Below, piece by piece: positions 1 through 6,475 of a stretch of 10,112 nt of DNA. A program made the translations under genes and the position numbers. Source of the stretch: an uncultured Erysipelotrichaceae bacterium (GTDB taxonomy: Bacteria > Bacillota_I > Bacilli_A > Erysipelotrichales > Erysipelotrichaceae). The notes under the pieces are model-generated. The model saw nothing but the letters and a program-made list of their open reading frames with translations. It did no database searches and was not told where the DNA came from. The stretch lies in the NCBI GenBank assembly GCA_902782955.1, contig CACZPD010000079.1:1-10112 (forward strand), read 5' to 3'. Numbering within the stretch: position 1 is the stretch's first letter; every line of letters begins with the position of its first letter.

Positions 1-1434
1 GATGGACGGGTTCAGCGGCTGGTACAGATAGGATACCGGCTGGCTCATACGGTCAGCAGCCATGGAGTACTGGATCAGGTCGTTTGTTCCGATGGAGAAG
101 AAATCAGCATACTTCGCGATCTGGTCAGCGAGAACTGCAGCAGCAGGAATTTCGATCATGCAGCCGACTTCAACCTTTTCACCTACAGCAATGCCTTCAG
201 CGATGAGTTTTTCACGTTCTTCATCATAAACAGCTTTAGCATCCTTGAATTCCTGAACTGTAGCGATCATCGGGAACATGATGCAGAGGTGACCGAAAGC
301 AGATGCTCTGAGGAGAGCTCTCAGCTGTGTACGGAAGATATCTTTCTTCATGAGGCAGAAACGGACAGCACGTACACCGAGGAACGGGTTCATTTCTTCT
401 TCGAATGTATAATACTTCAGCTTCTTGTCGCCGCCGATATCCAGTGTACGGATAACGACCGGTTTGCCTTCCATTCCTTCAAGAACAGATTTATAAGCCT
501 GGTACTGTGTCTCTTCATCCGGCCAGTCTTCACTCTTCATGTACAGGAATTCAGTACGGAACAGGCCGACGCCTTCGCCGCCGTTTTCCTTAACGCCGTC
601 AACATCAGCCGGAGAACCGATATTGCCGACCAGCAGTACTTTATGGCCGTCAGTGGAGATGGATTCTTTGTTCTTCAGTGCTTTGAGAGCTTCTTTTTCA
701 GCCTTGTATTCTTCGCCCTTCTTCTGATATTCAGCAACCTGTTCTTCTGTCGGGAAGAGGATAACTTCGCCGTTCAGCGCGTCGAGGATGACCGGATCAC
801 CGTCATTTGCGGCATCCAGAATTCCGGTAACACCGACAACTGCAGGAATTTCGAGAGAACGTGCCATGATTGCACTGTGGCTTGTACGTCCGCCGATTTC
901 AGTTGCAAAACCCTTTGCAAATTCCTTGTTCAGGGAACCTGTATCGGAAGGTGTCAGATCCTTTGCGACGATTACGACTGGCTCATCAATTGTAGAAAGG
1001 TTCGGGATGATTTTTCCGCAGAGATTGCATTTCAGACGGAAAGTAACGTCTTTGATATCCGCTGCTCTTTCTCTCATGTAAGCATCTTCCATAGATTCGA
1101 AGATCATTACCATCATATTGGCAACCTGGTCTGTAGCGAATTCTGCATTTACAGAATCATTCTTGATCATGTCTTCGATCTGTCCGCGCAGTTCAGGATC
1201 GTTTGCCATCATCAGATGTGCATCAAAAACGGCCAGCTCTTCAGGTGCAAGACTCTTGGAAGCAACTTCTTTGATCTTTTCAATGTCTTCTACAGTCTTT
1301 TTGAAAGCTGCATCCAGTTTCGCGATTTCTTCTTCCGGATTTGCATCTTTTCTGACGATCTCTAATACAGGCTGTTCCAATTTGTAAACTTTTGCAACAG
1401 CGATACCTTGTGAAGCAGCAATACCTTTAAGCAT
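1..1434 (-). CDS. ptsI: PTS enzyme I, phosphoenolpyruvate-protein phosphotransferase (3' end beyond the window)
   Basis: Enzyme I is the cytoplasmic first step of the sugar phosphotransferase system. It takes phosphate from phosphoenolpyruvate onto a histidine and passes it to HPr. The 478 codons present begin MLKGIAASQGIAVAKVY, the usual start of the family. The phospho-histidine motif GGRTSHSAIMAR has its His at residue 186. The C-terminal TIM-barrel motifs follow in order: GEGVGLFRTEFLYM, TLDIGGDKKL, NPFLGVRAVR and SIGTNDLIQY. The family is usually about 570 residues, so roughly 95 C-terminal residues, including the active-site Cys, lie beyond position 1. The ATG at 1434 is preceded by an AGGAGG ribosome binding site at 1442-1447. 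No ptsH lies upstream, where it is commonly found. An acyl carrier protein gene is there instead, 11 bp away, so the two are probably cotranscribed. Identity is essentially certain. Confidence 0.98.
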   Translation of the reverse strand, partial: MLKGIAASQGIAVAKVYKLEQPVLEIVRKDANPEEEIAKLDAAFKKTVEDIEKIKEVASKSLAPEELAVFDAHLMMANDPELRGQIEDMIKNDSVNAEFATDQVANMMVMIFESMEDAYMRERAADIKDVTFRLKCNLCGKIIPNLSTIDEPVVIVAKDLTPSDTGSLNKEFAKGFATEIGGRTSHSAIMARSLEIPAVVGVTGILDAANDGDPVILDALNGEVILFPTEEQVAEYQKKGEEYKAEKEALKALKNKESISTDGHKVLLVGNIGSPADVDGVKENGGEGVGLFRTEFLYMKSEDWPDEETQYQAYKSVLEGMEGKPVVIRTLDIGGDKKLKYYTFEEEMNPFLGVRAVRFCLMKKDIFRTQLRALLRASAFGHLCIMFPMIATVQEFKDAKAVYDEEREKLIAEGIAVGEKVEVGCMIEIPAAAVLADQIAKYADFFSIGTNDLIQYSMAADRMSQPVSYLYQPLNPSI

Positions 1435-1440
1435 ATTTTT

Positions 1441-1447
1441 ACCTCCT
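1441..1447 (-). promoter_or_regulatory. ptsI ribosome binding site overlapping the acp stop codon
   Basis: The minus strand reads TAGGAGGT just before the ptsI ATG. The TAG is the stop codon of the acyl carrier protein gene (1448-1446) and the following bases form a near-perfect Shine-Dalgarno. Ribosomes finishing acp therefore stop exactly on the ptsI initiation site, which favours translational coupling. Confidence 0.85.
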
Positions 1448-1670
1448 AAATGCTTTGTTCAATTGTGTCCAGGACATCCTGTATGCTCCTGAGCTGAAGA
1501 ATTTCATCATCGTTCAAAACAATGCTGAATTCTTTTTCCACTTCCAGCAGATAATCCACAACGGCATAAGAATCCATGCGTAAATCCTCAAATGTTGTCT
1601 GAGCGCCGAAATCATCTAAATTGTCGGAAAAATCTTCTGCAAGCCTCTTTAAAACAGCAAGACGGTCCAT
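1446..1670 (-). CDS. Acyl carrier protein
   Basis: This is a 74-residue acidic protein with the acyl carrier fold signature. The motif RMDSYAVVDYLLEVEKEF around residues 31-48 has Ser34 as the predicted attachment site for 4'-phosphopantetheine. The usual motif is DSL; here it is DSY. Helix-III-like acidic segments (LNDDEILQLRSIQDVLDTIE) complete a normal-length ACP. Its role would be to carry acyl chains in fatty acid or a related thioester pathway in the cytoplasm. There are no fab genes beside it, so it may be a second ACP rather than the main AcpP, and I give no symbol. The ATG at 1670 has an AAGGAG site about 7 bases upstream. It lies directly in front of ptsI, with a candidate promoter at 1690-1718. 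Confidence 0.88.
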   Translation of the reverse strand: MDRLAVLKRLAEDFSDNLDDFGAQTTFEDLRMDSYAVVDYLLEVEKEFSIVLNDDEILQLRSIQDVLDTIEQSI

Positions 1671-1689
1671 GCAAACACTCCTTGTAAAT

Positions 1690-1718
1690 ATACTAACATT
1701 TATCAGGATGTTTCACAA
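1690..1718 (-). promoter_or_regulatory. Candidate promoter for acp-ptsI
   Basis: The minus strand shows TTGTGA (1718-1713), a 17-base spacer, and TAGTAT (1695-1690), each 4 of 6 to the sigma-A consensus. It sits just upstream of acp and would give a very short leader. Cotranscription from the gene at 1722-2045 is the alternative, since no terminator is visible between them. Confidence 0.45.
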
Positions 1719-1721
1719 TTA

Positions 1722-2045
1722 TCAAAAGAAAAGACCTTTGAGAAATTCTTTGACCGCTTCTTTACGGAGCCGGTAATATGTGCTTGGGCTGTAATATTCC
1801 TGATACCACCGTCTGTTTTTTGCTTTCAGATATTCATTTCTGATAATCAGCTGCGTATCGATCGAGCAATCATCCAGTGTTATATCAACGATGCGAATAA
1901 GATCTGAATCAGGTGTATAAGACGATTTGTCTTCATTGATGGTGTTATGATTCAGTATTTCAGTTCTCTTTTTATTGTCACGATACAATTCCCCAATGTA
2001 ACGGACAACAGTTTCCTTTTCGTTTTCATTTAAATTCTTAATCAT
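1722..2045 (-). CDS. Small helix-turn-helix-like protein, possibly MG284/MPN403 family
   Basis: This is a 107-residue, charged, soluble protein of unknown function. Residues 67-107 look like a DNA-binding helical module: basic KAKNRRWYQEYY is followed by SPSTYYRLRKEAVKEFLKGLF, which resembles a recognition-helix segment of sigma-region-4 or phage-activator type. This pattern recalls the MG284/MPN403 family of mycoplasmas and Erysipelotrichia, but I assign that from memory of the motif and not from a search. The N-terminal 60 residues are acidic and rich in Asn and Asp, without a recognisable domain. The ATG at 2045 has a strong AAGGAGG at 2051-2057. The gene is visibly more AT-rich than acp, ptsI or rimO. 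It is divergent from the membrane protein at 2206. A regulatory role is a guess. Confidence 0.75.
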   Translation of the reverse strand: MIKNLNENEKETVVRYIGELYRDNKKRTEILNHNTINEDKSSYTPDSDLIRIVDITLDDCSIDTQLIIRNEYLKAKNRRWYQEYYSPSTYYRLRKEAVKEFLKGLFF

Positions 2046-2149
2046 TTTTTCCTCCTTGTTAATACCGCCAAATAATATATTCGCTGTATTTTTTCTTCTT
2101 TAAATGAAATTGCAGATTTGAACCAATATCATATTCTAAGATTATTTAT

Positions 2150-2178
2150 ATGACATGGAAGTAGAAATAAGGTAAAAT
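2150..2178 (+). promoter_or_regulatory. Promoter for the membrane protein gene at 2206
   Basis: ATGACA (2150-2155), a 17-base spacer and TAAAAT (2173-2178) give 5 of 6 matches in each box. The start codon follows 28 bases downstream with an AAAGGAG at 2192-2198. The surrounding 2046-2205 gap is AT-rich and also drives the divergent minus-strand gene, for which I see no clear -35/-10 pair. Confidence 0.7.
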
Positions 2179-2205
2179 AGTTAAACGATTGAAAGGAGTC
2201 TGAAC

Positions 2206-2853
2206 ATGTCCGAACAAAGTCTTTCCTCATTGTCTTTCAAGAGAATCATCATCTCTGTTCTTCTGATGTTTCTGATTCCTGTTTCTTCTCACGTTTTAAA
2301 TATTTACCTGAGGCAGGAGTATTTATCGCTTGCCTGTGCTATGAATATTTTCAGTGGAATTCTTATCATCTATGATTGGAATCTGTTTGGGATACATTAC
2401 AACCGGTCTAAGGATAATCTGTTTTCCACGATAATATATACTTTTGCCGGTGCAATCGGAATCTATTTCTGGATCTGGTTTTGTTCCGAGTATATGGATG
2501 TGAAGCTGCTGATCGCTGATGAAACTGTGTTTTCTTCCATTCCGTATGCGAAGCCTGCCCTTCTGATAGCTTTCAGTTTTATGCAATCCGCATTGTTCAA
2601 CATTGAATTCAAATGTTTAACGGATCATATCCATCTGGATAACCATGACCTGCTGATGATCCTGCTGTCCGGTATCCTGACCGGTGTCGTATTTACAGCC
2701 GCGTTTGCTTCTTTTGATTTGATGATCTGGATCCCGGCATTTACATATTATGCCGTACTCGCATGCATCATTGCACTGCTTTACAACATGTCACACTCTT
2801 TCATACCCGGTGTTCTTGCGATGGGTATTGTGTATCTGATCATCATGCTGTGA
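2206..2853 (+). CDS. Multipass membrane protein, probable CPBP/Abi-type scaffold lacking catalytic residues
   Basis: This is a 215-residue integral membrane protein with about seven hydrophobic segments (near residues 14-35, 43-60, 73-93, 115-132, 148-170, 172-194 and 198-215). The C-terminal half lines up by eye with the CPBP intramembrane protease family. FNIEFKCL (131-138) falls where EExxFRG is expected, so both glutamates are lost and Arg becomes Lys. FTAAF (163-167) replaces FxxxH. SFIPGVLAMGIVY (198-210) matches the third motif with His changed to Met206 and Asn to Tyr210. If correct, it keeps the fold but cannot be a protease, and could act as a binding or regulatory pseudoenzyme. The family call is inference; the membrane topology is clear. 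The ATG has an AAAGGAG site. It is the only plus-strand gene in the window. Confidence 0.8.
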   Translation: MSEQSLSSLSFKRIIISVLLMFLIPVSSHVLNIYLRQEYLSLACAMNIFSGILIIYDWNLFGIHYNRSKDNLFSTIIYTFAGAIGIYFWIWFCSEYMDVKLLIADETVFSSIPYAKPALLIAFSFMQSALFNIEFKCLTDHIHLDNHDLLMILLSGILTGVVFTAAFASFDLMIWIPAFTYYAVLACIIALLYNMSHSFIPGVLAMGIVYLIIML

Positions 2854-2876
2854 GTATCCGGAAACATCATTTAGAC

Positions 2877-2912
2877 AAAAAGCGATGATATGCCAACATA
2901 TCATCGCTTTAT
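2877..2912. terminator. Bidirectional intrinsic terminator between the membrane protein gene and hpf
   Basis: A perfect 12-bp stem, AGCGATGATATG (2881-2892) and CATATCATCGCT (2897-2908), closes a CCAA loop. It is flanked by A's on the left and T's on the right, so each strand ends in a T-rich tract. It lies between two genes that converge on it, 2206-2853 (plus) and 2947-3480 (minus), and can serve both. Confidence 0.9.
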
Positions 2913-2946
2913 ATTTATCTTATGTCATTCAGTGATTAATACAGGA

Positions 2947-3480
2947 TTAATCCGGCTGTTCGATTTCCAGGAGGCCGTACATGCCGTCATTCCTTCTGTA
3001 TACAACTGCTGGCTGTTCAGACTCCTCATCGGTGTAAATATAGAATGTATGCCCGCTCAATTCCATTTCCATGATTGCTTTTTCCAAATCCATTACATCT
3101 GCAACAATGGTTTTGGTTTTCACAGGAATGTCCAGTTTTTCCTCCTCGTGAACTTCGTCCACGAAGGCTTTTGCCAGATGTTCCCTGTGCCTTCTCGCCA
3201 GCCTTGTCTTCTGCCGGCGGATCTGATCTTCGAGCTTGTCAATGGCAAGATCGACTGCTGCGTAGAAATCATCATTGACAACTTCAGCCCTTAACAGGCC
3301 GACTTTTGTGGGAATCGTGACTTCCACTTTCTGTGAGTTCGGATACACGCGAGCGACCACTCTTGCGATCGTATTCGGATCAATCAGAAGATACTTATCC
3401 AGTCCGGAAAGTTTCTTCTCGATTTTTTCCTTCATCGTATCCGTAATCTCAATGTTTTTTCCAACGATCTCGAACCTCAT
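2947..3480 (-). CDS. hpf: Ribosome hibernation promoting factor, long form
   Basis: This 177-residue protein binds the 30S subunit and joins idle ribosomes into 100S dimers. The N-terminal domain (about 1-100) has the HPF/RaiA pattern: FEIVGKNIEITDTMKEKIEKKL at the start, then a helix with DDFYAAVDLAIDKLEDQIRRQKTR. A basic, charged linker (about 95-120) leads to the C-terminal dimerisation domain, with KAIMEMELSGHTFYIY and VVYRRNDGMYGLLE. Having both domains at this length is typical of the Firmicute long form. The ATG at 3480 has an AGGAGG at 3486-3491. It stands alone between a terminator at 2877-2912 and its own promoter near 3573-3601, with a leader of about 85 bases. Stress or stationary-phase control is expected for the family but not visible here. 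Confidence 0.97.
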   Translation of the reverse strand: MRFEIVGKNIEITDTMKEKIEKKLSGLDKYLLIDPNTIARVVARVYPNSQKVEVTIPTKVGLLRAEVVNDDFYAAVDLAIDKLEDQIRRQKTRLARRHREHLAKAFVDEVHEEEKLDIPVKTKTIVADVMDLEKAIMEMELSGHTFYIYTDEESEQPAVVYRRNDGMYGLLEIEQPD

Positions 3481-3572
3481 GTTTTCCTCCTATCTATGTG
3501 GTCAGGAAAGGGTGAATAAAAATGCAATCCACCTATTGATATTATGATCATCAGTTCCTTGTTGTTATTTTT

Positions 3573-3601
3573 ATTATACTCTTTCCGATCAAAAAAGAAA
3601 A
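3573..3601 (-). promoter_or_regulatory. Promoter for hpf
   Basis: A perfect TATAAT -10 (3578-3573) lies about 90 bases before the hpf start. The -35 position at 17 bases spacing reads TTTTCT, a poor match, and it falls in the T-tract and stem edge of the terminator at 3591-3632. The weak -35 could mean an activator or an alternative sigma factor, or simply constraint by the terminator. Confidence 0.6.
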
Positions 3602-3632
3602 CATGCATAAACGAGGAACGTCCGCATGTTTT
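3591..3632 (-). terminator. Terminator of the rimO-DUF2779 operon
   Basis: On the minus strand a 9-bp stem AAAACATGC/GCATGTTTT (3632-3624 with 3606-3598) encloses 17 bases that contain a small inner GGA/TCC pairing. It is followed by CTTTTTT. It starts 6 bases after the stop codon of the DUF2779 gene. Confidence 0.75.
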
Positions 3633-3638
3633 GCTTTT

Positions 3639-5108
3639 TTATTCTTTGATCATGTTTTGCAGCCACTGATAGACGACCGTCATGGCATAGGTATCCATAC
3701 TGCAGTACGCCTTAAGATCTTCATAGATTTTTTCCAGATCTGCCGTGTGATCTTCCCTGTCGAGATGGCGCCACTGAAATACAGCTTCCATGCCCTGCGC
3801 GATCTCAAGATTTCTGTATCCCGGATCATCCATCATGGACATGATCGTCTTCAGAGACCACTGTCCCCGCATCCTGACATCGTAGACAACACCTCTTTCA
3901 AACGGGATCTGCAGATCGTGCATGCGGGCGTTCAGGCCGAGCAGTTCATCCTGATATTCAGGGAATGTTTCCGCCAGTTCACGGATCCTGATCTTTTCTG
4001 CTCCGGTTGCGTTGTACGCGATCAGTGAACCTTCTGCGGGAATATCCGCAATTAAATTCCGGCACAAGCTCTCCCTGTCGTCACCTACGGACAGAAAGAC
4101 TTTATGATCAAGACTTCCGTCCTCCTGCAGGATATGCAGGGAGTATTCAAAGAGAAGAACATCATAGGGACGCATTCCGTCAAACGGCGGAACCGCAAAG
4201 CACTCCCATTCAAAATCCAGGAAGGAAATCGGATAACGGATATCTTCCATCCAGGAAAGAAGCGCTGCCTTGTCACAGAATAAACCGCCGTTTCTGTCAG
4301 CCATGATCTGCGCATACTGCTGAAGAAAGCCTTCGATCCGTTCCGGATCCGCATCTTTCAGGCAGTTTATTCCATCCTTCTGCATCGCATATCTGTGCTG
4401 TGAAGATATCAGATGCAGGATGGAATTATCCGGTTCACGGACTTCATCGGGAAAACAGTCATGATAATACCGGCATTTCTGACGGGATGCACATTTCGGT
4501 TTGCGTTCAGGTTCGGGAAGCGACGCAAGATCTGCCGCTTTCATCTTTTCCAGAAGACCGTCCAGTTCCGTATATGATTTCCGGATCGCTTCGGCAAAAT
4601 CAATTGTCGGATTGTTTCTGTGGTTATACAGCTTATCCGTAACAATGAATAATTCTTCCGTATCCAGTTCCCCGTGACGTACATAGTCCGCGTTCAGGTG
4701 GATCATCCGGATATCTGTCAGTTCGATCCCGTTCTTTTCAAGAACCCAGACAGTATCGCAGTAGAACTGCATATCGTCCGCATGCGGATATAGTCCCGCA
4801 AAGAGAAAATACAATTCCCATCCGGTTCCGTTCCTGTGCAGAAACGGGACCTTTACGCGCAGATCTTTATATTCAAAACGTGCCTTTACCAGCCAGTCAT
4901 ACTGTTCAAGAGCCTGTATCGCAAGTGCCGGATCATCTCCTCTTTTTCCGAGAAAATGATCACCAACATGCAGTTTTCCCGCTGCAAGATCCGTGATCGC
5001 CTCATCCAGACGGACAAAGCGCACGAAAGGTTGTTTCTCCCTGACCAGGTCATTCAGAAACAACCGTTTGCACCGATTAAATTTTTTGCAATCCGAAATA
5101 TGAAACAT
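3639..5108 (-). CDS. DUF2779 protein, putative nuclease with Cas4/RecB-like N-terminus
   Basis: This is a 489-residue protein in two parts. The C-terminal half carries the DUF2779 pattern and looks like an RNase H-fold DEDD-type 3'-5' exonuclease: FLDFEWE (Asp298, Glu300), SLIAYNATGAEKIRIREL (361-378), MHDLQIPFERGVVYD (Asp398) and YCSMDT (Asp472). The N-terminal half resembles the Cas4/RecB type. It has Cys13 in NRCKRLFL and CASRQKCRYYHDC (Cys206, 212, 218), four cysteines suited to an iron-sulfur cluster. However, the stretches where PD-(D/E)XK acids should lie read LRVKVPFL and WELYFLFAG, with no D...ExK. That active site therefore seems lost, leaving only the DEDD site. Substrate and pathway are unknown. 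The ATG overlaps the rimO stop (TGATG), so the two are translated from one transcript. Confidence 0.85.
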   Translation of the reverse strand: MFHISDCKKFNRCKRLFLNDLVREKQPFVRFVRLDEAITDLAAGKLHVGDHFLGKRGDDPALAIQALEQYDWLVKARFEYKDLRVKVPFLHRNGTGWELYFLFAGLYPHADDMQFYCDTVWVLEKNGIELTDIRMIHLNADYVRHGELDTEELFIVTDKLYNHRNNPTIDFAEAIRKSYTELDGLLEKMKAADLASLPEPERKPKCASRQKCRYYHDCFPDEVREPDNSILHLISSQHRYAMQKDGINCLKDADPERIEGFLQQYAQIMADRNGGLFCDKAALLSWMEDIRYPISFLDFEWECFAVPPFDGMRPYDVLLFEYSLHILQEDGSLDHKVFLSVGDDRESLCRNLIADIPAEGSLIAYNATGAEKIRIRELAETFPEYQDELLGLNARMHDLQIPFERGVVYDVRMRGQWSLKTIMSMMDDPGYRNLEIAQGMEAVFQWRHLDREDHTADLEKIYEDLKAYCSMDTYAMTVVYQWLQNMIKE

Positions 5109-6409
5109 CAGTCTGTTTTTTCTCCGATCAGATTATGCCCGGAAACCCGAAGGTAACGTACATCAACGAATTCCCCTTCCCTGTGAACGGCAGTGTCGCG
5201 GAACCGTACACACCCGTCTACAGCATCCGGTGCAAACAAGGTGCTTCTGCCGATATACATGCCGCTGAGGGCATCTCTTCCTTCGACCAGAACGCGGTCC
5301 GTAAGACCGATCCTGCGGGCAAGGTTTTCACGGCTGATCTCTTCCTGTATCTCCATGATCTCCCGGCGCCGGGCTTCCTTAATTTCCGGCGGGACATCGT
5401 CAGGCAGTGAATATGCCGGTGTATCTTCCTCATGTGAATATGTGAATACACCCAGGTGGTCCCAGCGTACTTTTTTCATCAGATCGATATTATCCGCATG
5501 ATCTTCTTCACTTTCTCCCGGAAAGCCTGTGATCAGCGTGGTCCGCATCACCGCGTCCGGAATTTCCCGGCGGATCTTTTCCGCCCTGTCCAGAATCATT
5601 TCCGGTGTTCCCCTCCTGTGCATGGCTTTCAGCATCCGGGCAGAACCATGCTGTACGGGGATATCAAAATAAGGAAGAATATGCCTGCTGTTTTTGATCG
5701 TATCGATCAGATCGTCCGGAATCTCGTCCGGATAAAGATACAGGATACGGATCCATTCAATTCCTTCGATACGGTCCAGCCTTTTCAGAAGAGCGGAAAG
5801 ATGCAGGCGGCTGTCAAGATCATATCCGTATCGGGAACTGTCCTGTGAAATCAGGTTCAGTTCTTTTACGCCGTTTGCGGCGAGACGCTGTGCTTCCGCG
5901 ACCAGATCATCTTCAGCAAAAGAACGCAGCGGTCCCCTGATCAGCGGAATCGCGCAGTAACTGCACCTGTTGTCACATCCGTCTGCGATCCGCAGATATG
6001 CCATCCAGGGTTTACCGGACAGGATACGCGGGGTCTTTCCGTAGGTGCCGGTGATCCTGACACCGAGCACATCAGTAAGGATACCGGCAAGGTTTCCGTA
6101 TTCATCGATGGAAATGAACCGGTCAACTTCAGGCATCTCCTGTTCTAGCTGCGGTTTATACCTTTGTGACAGGCATCCCATAACGATCAGTTTCTGCAGT
6201 CTTCCCTGCTTCAGATCAGCCGCGTCGAGGATCGTACTGATCGCCTCGCTTTTGGCGCTTTCAATAAAACCGCAGGTATTTATAATTACTGCGTCCGCAT
6301 CCTGATAACGGCGGACCAGTTCCTGTCCGTTCGCTTTCAGAAGGCCGAGCAGATATTCTGTATCGACCAGATTTTTAGCACATCCGAGAGAGATTACACC
6401 TATCTTCAT
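5108..6409 (-). CDS. rimO: Ribosomal protein S12 methylthiotransferase
   Basis: RimO is a radical-SAM enzyme that adds a methylthio group to a conserved Asp of ribosomal protein S12. The 433-residue protein begins MKIGVISLGCAKNLVDTE. The N-terminal domain has cluster cysteines Cys10, Cys46 (INTCGF) and Cys79 (VMGC). The radical-SAM triad is CDNRCSYC (145, 149, 152). GPLRSF, the central barrel and a C-terminal TRAM-like region (about 370-433) follow. SLGCAKN and the GPLRS region separate it from MiaB, its closest relative. I chose ATG 6409 over an in-frame GTG at 6418 because GGGTGA (6420-6415) serves as its ribosome binding site and would lie inside the longer form. It is first in an operon with the overlapping DUF2779 gene. 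Confidence 0.97.
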   Translation of the reverse strand: MKIGVISLGCAKNLVDTEYLLGLLKANGQELVRRYQDADAVIINTCGFIESAKSEAISTILDAADLKQGRLQKLIVMGCLSQRYKPQLEQEMPEVDRFISIDEYGNLAGILTDVLGVRITGTYGKTPRILSGKPWMAYLRIADGCDNRCSYCAIPLIRGPLRSFAEDDLVAEAQRLAANGVKELNLISQDSSRYGYDLDSRLHLSALLKRLDRIEGIEWIRILYLYPDEIPDDLIDTIKNSRHILPYFDIPVQHGSARMLKAMHRRGTPEMILDRAEKIRREIPDAVMRTTLITGFPGESEEDHADNIDLMKKVRWDHLGVFTYSHEEDTPAYSLPDDVPPEIKEARRREIMEIQEEISRENLARRIGLTDRVLVEGRDALSGMYIGRSTLFAPDAVDGCVRFRDTAVHREGEFVDVRYLRVSGHNLIGEKTD

Positions 6410-6427
6410 GAAAATCACCCGTTTAGT

Positions 6428-6456
6428 ATTGTATCATAGGAAAAACCTCAAAAAAA
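6428..6456 (-). promoter_or_regulatory. Promoter for rimO-DUF2779
   Basis: TACAAT (6433-6428) is preceded by TGA, giving an extended -10 (TGATACAAT). At 17 bases spacing the -35 position is an all-T hexamer, which is the T-tract of the pepC terminator. The extended -10 can compensate for the absent -35. The start codon follows about 19 bases downstream. Confidence 0.6.
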
Positions 6457-6475
6457 GGATACATGAATGTATCCC
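6450..6475 (-). terminator. pepC terminator
   Basis: On the minus strand GGATACAT and ATGTATCC pair around a 2-base centre (or as 7 bp with a TTCA loop), followed by seven T's (6456-6450). A G-U pair and A-T pairs can extend the stem into the pepC stop codon TAA (6478-6476). Confidence 0.85.

Noticed and set aside
289..1365. Long plus-strand open frame opposite ptsI
   Set aside because: It is the antisense of a certain ptsI coding sequence, has no ribosome binding site, and its protein is rich in Phe, Cys and His without a domain pattern.
3481..3572. Riboswitch or structured element in the hpf leader
   Set aside because: The leader of about 85 bases shows no strong hairpin or known riboswitch core that I can identify.
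6416..6418. GTG 6418 as the rimO start
   Set aside because: It lies inside the ribosome binding site of ATG 6409, and family members begin at the MKIGVISLGC position.
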